This document shows positions 6,551 through 12,454 of a stretch of 12,454 nt of DNA, piece after piece. The stretch is taken from assembly GCA_905203765.1 (NCBI GenBank), contig CAJKXC010000071.1:1-12454 (forward strand). Direction: 5' to 3'. Both the position numbers and the translations under genes were made by a program. The stretch's first letter is position 1. Every line of letters starts with the position of its first letter. The stretch is from an uncultured Bacteroides sp. (GTDB taxonomy: Bacteria > Bacteroidota > Bacteroidia > Bacteroidales > Bacteroidaceae). The notes below the pieces were generated by a model. That model was not told the origin of the DNA. It searched no databases and saw only the letters and a list, made by a program, of their open reading frames with translations.

Positions 6551-6580
6551 GTTGATATGCCGAACGCGCATATCAACAAA
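6548..6580. repeat. 13-bp perfect inverted repeat upstream of priA
   Basis: TTTGTTGATATGC (6548-6560) pairs perfectly with GCATATCAACAAA (6568-6580) around the 7-base centre CGAACGC. It shares its first bases with the T-tract of the preceding terminator and ends 54 bp before the priA ATG. No T-run follows on either strand, so it is not a second terminator. It could be a protein-binding palindrome or an RNA element of the barrel transcript. The pairing is seen; the role is unknown. Confidence 0.6.
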
Positions 6581-6617
6581 TCATTAATCACTAAACTCTA
6601 ATCACCGCTAAAAATAG

Positions 6618-6625
6618 TATCTTTG
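6618..6625 (+). promoter_or_regulatory. Candidate -7 box of the priA operon
   Basis: TATCTTTG matches TAnnTTTG, but no TTTG is present 19-21 bp upstream. The box ends only 8 bp before the priA ATG (6634), so transcription from it would give a leaderless or nearly leaderless mRNA. Confidence 0.55.
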
Positions 6626-6633
6626 CCGTCACG

Positions 6634-9102
6634 ATGAAGAAGTTTGTAGATGTCATATTGCCTTTGCCCTTGCATAGTTCTTTCACCTATTCCCTGCCCG
6701 GGGAGTGGGCGGACGAGGTGCAGACGGGTTGCCGCGTGGTGGTGCCTTTCGGACGGAAGAAGTACTATACGGCAATCGTATGCAATGTGCATTACTTTGC
6801 GCCGACGGAATATGAGGTGAAGGAAGTATCGGCATTGCTGGATGCCAGCCCGATACTGTTGCCGGAACAGTTTAAGTTCTGGGAATGGCTTGCCGATTAT
6901 TACCTCTGCACGCAAGGAGACGTCTATAAAGCCGCTTTGCCTTCCGGCTTAAAGTTGGAAAGTGAAACGATGGTGGAATACAACCCGGACTTTACCTCGG
7001 AAACTCGCCTGCCCGAGAAGGAACAACAGATACTGGACCTGCTCTCCGCAGAGCCGGAACAGTGCGTGACGAAACTCGAAAAGGACAGCGGCATCAAGAA
7101 CATTCTTTCCGTCATCAAGTCGCTGCTCGACAAGGAAGCCATCTTTGTGAAAGAAGAAATGCGCCGCACCTACAAGCCCAAAACGGAGACACGCGTACGC
7201 CTCACACTGGCCGCCCGCAACGAACGCCGCCTGCATTTCTTCTTCGACGAGTTGCAACGCCGCGCTCCCAAGCAGCTGGACTTGCTGATGAAGTACATCG
7301 AACTCTCCGGCTGCCTCTCCGCCGGTGGAAACGTGAAAGAAGTTTCCAAAGCGGAACTGCTGAAACGCGCCGCCGCCACTCCCGGAGTATTCAACGGACT
7401 GGTGGAGCGGTGTGTGTTTGAGGTCTATCAGCAGGAAGTAGGGCGGCTGACGGCTGCCTTTGTCCGCGATACGGTTCCCGTCAATCCGCTGAACGAGCAT
7501 CAGTTGCGGGCATACAATGAGATTATCGGAGATTTCAAAACCCGCAATGTCTGCCTGCTGCACGGAGTCACGGCAAGCGGCAAGACAGAGGTATATATAC
7601 ATTTGATAGAAGAAACCATCCGGCAGGGCAGGCAAGTGCTGTACTTGTTGCCGGAAATAGCCCTGACCACCCAGATTACGGAGCGCTTGAAGCGTGTATT
7701 CGGTTCGCGGCTGGGCATCTACCACTCCAAGTTCCCGGATGCCGAACGGGTGGAGATATGGCAGAAGCAGTTGTCGGAGCAGGATTATGATATTATCCTG
7801 GGTGTCCGCTCTTCCGTATTCCTTCCTTTCCGCCGCCTCGGTCTGGTCATTGTGGACGAGGAGCACGAGAATACCTACAAGCAGCAAGGCCCGGCGCCCC
7901 GTTACCATGCCCGTAACGCAGCCATCGTACTGGCATCCATGTATGGTGCCAAAACCCTGCTGGGCACCGCCACTCCTTCGGTAGAGACCTGGCATAATGC
8001 CACGTCCGGCAAATACGGGCTGGTGGAGCTGAAGGAACGGTACAAGGAAATACAGATGCCCGAGATTATTCCGGTAGACATCAAGGAACTGCACCGCAAG
8101 AAGATGATGAACGGGCCTTTCTCCCCGTTGCTGTTGCAGTACGTAAGGGAAGCGCTGGAGCAGAAGGAGCAGGTCATCCTGTTCCAGAACCGCCGCGGCT
8201 TTGCCCCGATGATAGAGTGCCACACCTGCGGGTGGGTGCCGAAGTGCAAGAACTGCGACGTGAGTCTGACCTTCCACAAGGGGCTGAACCAGCTGACGTG
8301 CCACTACTGCGGCTATACCTACCAGCTTCCCCGTGTCTGTCCCGCCTGCGAGGGCACTGACCTGCGCAACCGGGGCTTCGGTACGGAGAAGATAGAAGAT
8401 GACATCCGGGGCTTGTTCCCCGAAGCCCGCGTCGCCCGCATGGACCTGGACACTACCCGTACCCGTACTGCCTACGAGCGTATCATCGCCGACTTCGAGC
8501 AAGGACGGACGGATATTCTGATTGGTACTCAGATGGTATCTAAAGGATTGGACTTCGACCATGTCAGTGTGGTAGGCATTCTCAATGCCGACACCATGCT
8601 GAACTATCCCGACTTCCGTGCCTACGAGCGTGCCTTCCAGTTGATGGCGCAAGTCGCGGGCCGTGCCGGTAGGAAGAACAAACGCGGCCGGGTGGTACTG
8701 CAAACCCGGAGCATCGACCACTCCATCATTCCGCAAGTCATCTCCAACGACTACGAAGCGATGGTGGGCGGACAGCTTGCCGAGCGCCAGATGTTTCATT
8801 ATCCGCCTTACTACCGCTTGGTATACGTCTATCTGAAGAACCGGAACGAGACCCTGCTCGACCTGATGGCACAAACCATGGCAGCCAAGCTCCGTGCTGT
8901 CTTCGGCAACCGGGTGCTGGGTCCCGACAAGCCCCCCGTGGCACGTGTGCAAACCTTGTTTATCCGCAAGATTATCTTGAAGATAGAGGCTAAAGCTCCC
9001 ATGGCTCGTGCCCGCGAATTGCTTGTCCGGGTTCAGAAGGAGATGTTGATGGAAGACCGTTTCAAGTCACTGATAGTTTATTATGATGTAGACCCGATGT
9101 AA
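6634..9102 (+). CDS. priA: Primosomal protein N' (replication restart helicase PriA)
   Basis: PriA recognises stalled forks and D-loops, unwinds the lagging arm and starts reloading of the replicative helicase. The 822-residue protein has the N-terminal 3'-DNA-binding domain (1-105, starting MKKFVDVILPLPL) and a long winged-helix/linker region (about 120-280). Motor motifs follow: Walker A GVTASGKT (311-318), DEEH (408-411), GTATPS (444-449), GTQMVSKGLDF (631-641) and QVAGRAGR (673-680). The zinc-binding insert has eight cysteines in four CxxC pairs (529/532, 538/541, 556/559, 569/572), and a C-terminal domain completes it. Walker A has A instead of the common G (GVTGSGKT). It is about 90 residues longer than E. 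coli PriA, mostly before the motor. The start gives a family-typical N-terminus. It is followed after 9 bp by a phosphatase gene. Confidence 0.98.
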   Translation: MKKFVDVILPLPLHSSFTYSLPGEWADEVQTGCRVVVPFGRKKYYTAIVCNVHYFAPTEYEVKEVSALLDASPILLPEQFKFWEWLADYYLCTQGDVYKAALPSGLKLESETMVEYNPDFTSETRLPEKEQQILDLLSAEPEQCVTKLEKDSGIKNILSVIKSLLDKEAIFVKEEMRRTYKPKTETRVRLTLAARNERRLHFFFDELQRRAPKQLDLLMKYIELSGCLSAGGNVKEVSKAELLKRAAATPGVFNGLVERCVFEVYQQEVGRLTAAFVRDTVPVNPLNEHQLRAYNEIIGDFKTRNVCLLHGVTASGKTEVYIHLIEETIRQGRQVLYLLPEIALTTQITERLKRVFGSRLGIYHSKFPDAERVEIWQKQLSEQDYDIILGVRSSVFLPFRRLGLVIVDEEHENTYKQQGPAPRYHARNAAIVLASMYGAKTLLGTATPSVETWHNATSGKYGLVELKERYKEIQMPEIIPVDIKELHRKKMMNGPFSPLLLQYVREALEQKEQVILFQNRRGFAPMIECHTCGWVPKCKNCDVSLTFHKGLNQLTCHYCGYTYQLPRVCPACEGTDLRNRGFGTEKIEDDIRGLFPEARVARMDLDTTRTRTAYERIIADFEQGRTDILIGTQMVSKGLDFDHVSVVGILNADTMLNYPDFRAYERAFQLMAQVAGRAGRKNKRGRVVLQTRSIDHSIIPQVISNDYEAMVGGQLAERQMFHYPPYYRLVYVYLKNRNETLLDLMAQTMAAKLRAVFGNRVLGPDKPPVARVQTLFIRKIILKIEAKAPMARARELLVRVQKEMLMEDRFKSLIVYYDVDPM

Positions 9103-9111
9103 ATATTAAAT

Positions 9112-9585
9112 ATGAATAAGAAGAAAATACTTTTTGTGTGCCTCGGCAATATCTGCCGTTCCTCTTCGGCAGAGGGTGTGATGAAACACTTGGTAGAAGA
9201 AGCCGGACGTGAAGAGGAGTTTGTAATTGATTCCGCCGGTATCCTGTCCTATCATCAGGGTGAGCTGCCCGACAGCCGGATGCGTGCCCATGCCGCCCGT
9301 CGCGGATATAACCTGACTCACCGTTCCCGTCCTGTACGTACCGAGGACTTCTATAACTTTGATCTGATAATAGGTATGGACGACCGCAATATAGACGACT
9401 TGAAGGATCGTGCCCCTTCCACCGAAGAATGGAGCAAGATTCATCGCATGACGGAGTATTGCACCAAGTTTACGCATGCCGATCATGTGCCCGACCCTTA
9501 TTACGGCGGTGCCGAAGGCTTTGAATATGTGCTCGACTTGCTGGAAGACGCCTGTGCGGGGTTATTGGCAAGCCTTAGTGATTGA
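9112..9585 (+). CDS. Low-molecular-weight protein-tyrosine phosphatase
   Basis: This 157-residue cytoplasmic enzyme is predicted to hydrolyse phosphotyrosine. The catalytic P-loop is C10-LGNIC-R16-S17, with C10 as nucleophile and R16 as phosphate ligand. The general acid is D128 in the VPDPYYGG loop. Other family blocks are SAGILSYHQGELPDSRM (41-57) and DLIIGMDDRN (84-93). All catalytic residues are present and the length is normal. The residue after the P-loop serine is S18 rather than the common proline. Nine bases separate it from priA, so the two are probably cotranscribed; no functional link is established. In Bacteroidetes such enzymes may act on tyrosine kinases of polysaccharide export, but no such gene is in the window. 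Its last 11 bases overlap the opposite-strand gene. Confidence 0.95.
   Translation: MNKKKILFVCLGNICRSSSAEGVMKHLVEEAGREEEFVIDSAGILSYHQGELPDSRMRAHAARRGYNLTHRSRPVRTEDFYNFDLIIGMDDRNIDDLKDRAPSTEEWSKIHRMTEYCTKFTHADHVPDPYYGGAEGFEYVLDLLEDACAGLLASLSD
9575..9585. other. Tail-to-tail coding overlap of two operons
   Basis: The last 11 bp of the phosphatase gene (+) are also the last 11 bp of the two-TM protein gene (-). No intergenic space remains for a terminator, so each transcript must end inside the opposite operon or by Rho. Confidence 0.85.
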
Positions 9586-10348
9586 CGTAGGTATCCTGGT
9601 AGAACCTCTTGCTGTCGTTGAGGCTGCAAGTGGCATCCACACCGGTCTCTTGCAGGCGTTCGGCTATCTCATTCAGTTTCTTTCTTGATACCCTGCCGAT
9701 ATAGAACAACCGGTAGCGATAGTCTTTATCCAGCAACTCCATGACGTGTGTAAAGTTCTGTTCGCGGGCGAAGTCGAAGTTTACCTTTCGCAGGTCTTCG
9801 TATGCATAGCGGATGGTTCTGCCTACACTGTGTACCAGGAGCGCGTCATTTGTCAGCGTCAGATAACAGAAACGGGTCATCAGCATACTGATGAAGAAAA
9901 GGCTTAACCCGAAGGAAATGATAGCAGGTATGAATCCCCACCATACCGAGCCGCTGATGGAATAGTACCCCAATATCAGGAACATAAGGAACAGTATGAA
10001 GAACCAGAACATATAGAGCGAAGGACGCTGATAGGTTTCTACCGGAAGTTCAGCGGCGGTACGCTCCTGGGTCGTATAGTTGTCAAACGGTATCTCTTTT
10101 GAGACCAGGAAGCGGATAACCGACGACGGATGGCGGAAAGGCGGCAGGTAAATGGCCTTCTCTTTACCTTCTTTCAGGTGCAGGGTCAGTATGCCGGGAC
10201 CATATTTGTCCTTGTCCGCAGACTTGCTCTTGCGGGATGCCGGGTGATAGCGCTTCATAAAACTGAAACTTTGAATCTGATGCAGCCCTATGTGCTGGCT
10301 TTGCAGCAGTTGTTCGGCTCTTTTCTGTTCTTTTACGGTCACTTCCAT
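9575..10348 (-). CDS. Hypothetical two-TM membrane protein, possible bacterial PH-like domain
   Basis: I do not firmly recognise this 257-residue protein. A soluble N-terminal part (1-107) is followed by two closely spaced membrane segments (about 111-130 and 136-157), a hairpin anchor that would leave both ends in the cytoplasm. The part after TM2, YLTLTNDALLVHSVGRTIRYAYEDLRKVNF (162-191), resembles the strand pattern of bacterial PH-like domains (YdbS/YdbT type); this is a weak inference. The C-terminus has a charged helix (SRKKLNEIAERLQET). It starts 4 bp after the PgpH-like gene, so it is almost certainly cotranscribed and may work with that enzyme at the membrane. Its 3' end overlaps the phosphatase gene by 11 bp. 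Confidence 0.8.
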   Translation of the reverse strand: MEVTVKEQKRAEQLLQSQHIGLHQIQSFSFMKRYHPASRKSKSADKDKYGPGILTLHLKEGKEKAIYLPPFRHPSSVIRFLVSKEIPFDNYTTQERTAAELPVETYQRPSLYMFWFFILFLMFLILGYYSISGSVWWGFIPAIISFGLSLFFISMLMTRFCYLTLTNDALLVHSVGRTIRYAYEDLRKVNFDFAREQNFTHVMELLDKDYRYRLFYIGRVSRKKLNEIAERLQETGVDATCSLNDSKRFYQDTYVNH

Positions 10349-10352
10349 AGTC

Positions 10353-12413
10353 TTACTTTTTTAGTTCGGGATAGCTGATGCGGGTATGGTAAATCGTCTT
10401 TAACTTCTCCTTGAACACGCTTTTCACGGTAGCAATGTCCTTGAAGGTGATGGGACACTCTTTGAAATAGCCTTCTGCTACCTGCGAGTCGATAATCTTG
10501 TCTACCAGGTTGCTGATGCTCTCTTCCGTATATTCGGACAAACTGCGCGAAGCTGCTTCCACTGAGTCCGCCATCATAAGGATAGCCTGCTCTTTGGTGA
10601 ACGGGTTGGGACCGGGGTAGGTGAAGAGTTCGTCATTCGGTTCTTCGCCGGGGTGCTCATTCTTCCAGGATATGTAGAAATACTTCGTCTTTCCACGACC
10701 GTGGTGGGTGGTGATGAAATCCTTGATTACTTTGGGCAGGTTGCTTTTCTCTGCCAGTTTCAGTCCGTCCGTCACGTGGCTGATGACTACCTGGGCGCTT
10801 TGTTCATAATTCAGGTTCTTGTGTGGATTGACGCCCCCCAGTTGGTTCTCGGTGAAGAATACCGGGTTCTCCATCTTGCCGATGTCGTGATAGAGGGCTC
10901 CGGTACGTACCAACTGGCTCTTGGCGCCGATGCGGTTGGCTGCTTCTGCCGCCAGGTTGGCTACTTGCATGGAGTGCTGGAAAGTGCCCGGTACGGTTTC
11001 GGACATGCGGCGCAGCAGGTTGTTGTTGATGTTGGACAACTCTACCAGTGTTACGTTCGATGTAAAACCGAATACCTTTTCTACCAGGAAGAGTAGGGGG
11101 TAGGTGAACAATAGCAGAACTCCATTGATAACGAAATAAGTATACATGCTTCCGTTGAGCTTCGACAAGTCGTTCTCCGTTATCAGTTCAAAGGCCAGGT
11201 ACACGGCAGCGTATGTCAGTATCACCAGGAATGCTGTGCGGAACAGTTGTGAACGCTGGGAAAGCTCGCGTAAGCTGAAGATGGCAACCATTCCGGCAGA
11301 GAGTTGCAACAAGATGAACTCATGCGGATAGCGCAGGCAGATGGAGCATATCAGTATCGTGACCGCTTGGGTGACGAATGCCGTGCGCGAGTCGAGGAAC
11401 ACGCGGATAATGACTGGCAGCATGGCATACGGAATGATGTAGATATTGAATATATTGTTGGCCACCATCACCGCTGTTACGATGCAATAGAACATGATCG
11501 ATGCAAATAATAATGCCAGACTGCCTTTGCGTGTATAATAATCTTTGCGGAACAGGTCGAGATAAAGCATGAAGCACAGCATGAAGATACTTACAAACAG
11601 AATTTGTCCCACCAACATCAACCGTTTCTGCCCGATGGATTCGCTGCGCTTGATGGATTCCTTTCGAAGGCTCTCCAGGATGTTATAAGTTTCCCGGTCG
11701 ATAATCTCACCGCGGTCAATGATTTTCTGTCCGCTCAATACGATGCCGTTCGCCCATGAGTAGTTGTCGAGCATTTCTTTCCGGGCTGTCTGGGTGCGCG
11801 TCTCGTCGTATGTCAGGTTGGGGTACAGATATTCGTTCAGTGAGCATTGACGCAGAATGTCGGGGCGGTAATGGGCGGTGTCGGCGGTAAGTATATAGTT
11901 GTAGGCATCTTTCACGGAATACAGTTTGTCCGTGCTTCGCTGGTTGGCAAGCTTGTCATCAATCGCCATGATGGCGGTCGTACTGTCCTTGCGCAGTTTT
12001 TCCAGTTCTTCTGTCGAGAGAATTCCTGCATGATACACCTCTGCCAGCTTCCTTTCCAGGAACCGCACGTAGTCCGAAGAAGGAAGCAAGCTGCGCAAGT
12101 GGCTTTGATAATCGGCTCTCAGTTTCGTCAAGATGCTCTTTTCTATACTCTTGTCCAACTGGAAATAGGGTTGGAAGCTGGCAAGTATGCTGTCTTGTTC
12201 GTGCTTCACCACTTCATCTCCCTTGTAGATGGGAAAATCGAAGGTAGCCATCAACTGTCCGTACTTCCACGGCTTGTTGAGGTCGAACTGATAATTGAAT
12301 TTACCGTCGCGTGGCAGGAAATAAACAATAACTGCCACCGTACCGATAAATATCAGTGCTCTGTATAGCAAATCTCTGAGCGAGAACTCTTTTTTCGTCT
12401 TGAAATAACTCAT
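10353..12413 (-). CDS. pgpH: PgpH-type 7TM-HD cyclic-di-AMP phosphodiesterase
   Basis: Predicted to degrade c-di-AMP at the inner membrane. The 686-residue protein has an N-terminal TM (about 16-33) and an extracytoplasmic 7TMR-HDED-like domain (34-262). A multi-helix membrane region (about 265-445) and a cytoplasmic HD domain (about 460-680) follow. Metal and catalytic residues fit PgpH: H480 (FQHSMQVANL), H509-D510 in HDIG (509-512), H546, H570-H571 (THHG) and D616 (MADSVEA). The frame stays open 13 codons further to 12452, but that extension is A/T-rich and spans a likely -7 box; ATG 12413 begins MSYFKTKKEF, normal before the first TM. It is the first gene of a two-gene operon with the two-TM protein. 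The enzyme class is firm; c-di-AMP specificity is by family. Confidence 0.93.
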   Translation of the reverse strand: MSYFKTKKEFSLRDLLYRALIFIGTVAVIVYFLPRDGKFNYQFDLNKPWKYGQLMATFDFPIYKGDEVVKHEQDSILASFQPYFQLDKSIEKSILTKLRADYQSHLRSLLPSSDYVRFLERKLAEVYHAGILSTEELEKLRKDSTTAIMAIDDKLANQRSTDKLYSVKDAYNYILTADTAHYRPDILRQCSLNEYLYPNLTYDETRTQTARKEMLDNYSWANGIVLSGQKIIDRGEIIDRETYNILESLRKESIKRSESIGQKRLMLVGQILFVSIFMLCFMLYLDLFRKDYYTRKGSLALLFASIMFYCIVTAVMVANNIFNIYIIPYAMLPVIIRVFLDSRTAFVTQAVTILICSICLRYPHEFILLQLSAGMVAIFSLRELSQRSQLFRTAFLVILTYAAVYLAFELITENDLSKLNGSMYTYFVINGVLLLFTYPLLFLVEKVFGFTSNVTLVELSNINNNLLRRMSETVPGTFQHSMQVANLAAEAANRIGAKSQLVRTGALYHDIGKMENPVFFTENQLGGVNPHKNLNYEQSAQVVISHVTDGLKLAEKSNLPKVIKDFITTHHGRGKTKYFYISWKNEHPGEEPNDELFTYPGPNPFTKEQAILMMADSVEAASRSLSEYTEESISNLVDKIIDSQVAEGYFKECPITFKDIATVKSVFKEKLKTIYHTRISYPELKK

Positions 12414-12431
12414 ATCGGCTGAAATTTTTGC

Positions 12432-12439
12432 GAAAAGTA
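12432..12439 (-). promoter_or_regulatory. Partial promoter of the pgpH operon at the window edge
   Basis: On the minus strand TACTTTTC (12439-12432) is a match to TAnnTTTG with one mismatch, 18 bp before the ATG at 12413. The -33 box would lie beyond the window end, so this cannot be completed. Its position is one reason for rejecting the upstream start at 12452. Confidence 0.4.
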
Positions 12440-12454
12440 CAAAAAAAAACATTA

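Noticed and set aside
6548..6580. Second intrinsic terminator after the barrel gene
   Set aside because: The hairpin is perfect but no T-tract follows on either strand.
6949..8952. 667-codon minus-strand open frame opposite priA
   Set aside because: A long antisense frame arises from the codon bias of the conserved priA gene; its translation resembles no family and has no promoter.
12414..12452. Upstream start of the PgpH-like gene at 12452
   Set aside because: The 13 extra codons are A/T-rich, span a likely -7 box and precede a normal N-terminus at 12413.
1..12454. CRISPR arrays, tRNA/rRNA genes, insertion sequences or prophage genes
   Set aside because: No regularly spaced direct repeats, cloverleaf-like segments, transposase, integrase or terminal inverted repeats were seen; neighbouring genes look like ordinary chromosome.

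Overview
The window looks like chromosomal DNA from a gut Bacteroidales, most probably the genus Bacteroides. Four promoters carry a -7 box fitting TAnnTTTG, and two of these also have a perfect TTTG 20 bp upstream. Shine-Dalgarno sequences are scarce, and the protein set (OMP_b-brl barrel, long Bacteroidetes-type PriA, 7TM-HD phosphodiesterase) agrees. The species cannot be fixed from this sequence. I see no mobile element, tRNA, rRNA, CRISPR array or broken gene; coding density is high and all ten genes appear intact.

Layout from left to right. A terminator (18-55) is followed by an exported DUF362 protein on the minus strand (81-1418). A 180-bp divergent promoter region separates it from a divergent RecQ-like SF2 helicase on the plus strand (1599-4049). 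Facing the helicase is a three-gene minus-strand cluster in transcription order GNAT acetyltransferase (5760-5263), small HipA-like kinase (5237-4452) and DUF3037 protein (4474-4091). The last two overlap by 23 bp. Divergent from the acetyltransferase is an outer-membrane beta-barrel gene (5899-6495) with a strong terminator. Next comes a plus-strand operon of primosomal helicase PriA (6634-9102) and a low-molecular-weight tyrosine phosphatase (9112-9585). Its end overlaps, tail to tail, a minus-strand operon made of a PgpH-type c-di-AMP phosphodiesterase (12413-10353) and a two-TM hypothetical protein (10348-9575).

Functionally this is mostly core genome: replication restart (PriA), DNA unwinding (RecQ-like), second-messenger turnover (PgpH) and protein dephosphorylation. 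The least explained part is the HipA-like kinase/DUF3037 pair with its upstream acetyltransferase. It has no HipB-like repressor and no HipA N-terminal subdomain, and is the best candidate here for an uncharacterised system. The long C-terminal half of the RecQ-like helicase, which lacks a RecQ zinc module, is the second. Several short perfect inverted repeats sit on or beside promoters and start codons (1567-1599, 5805-5819, 6548-6580) and may be regulatory.
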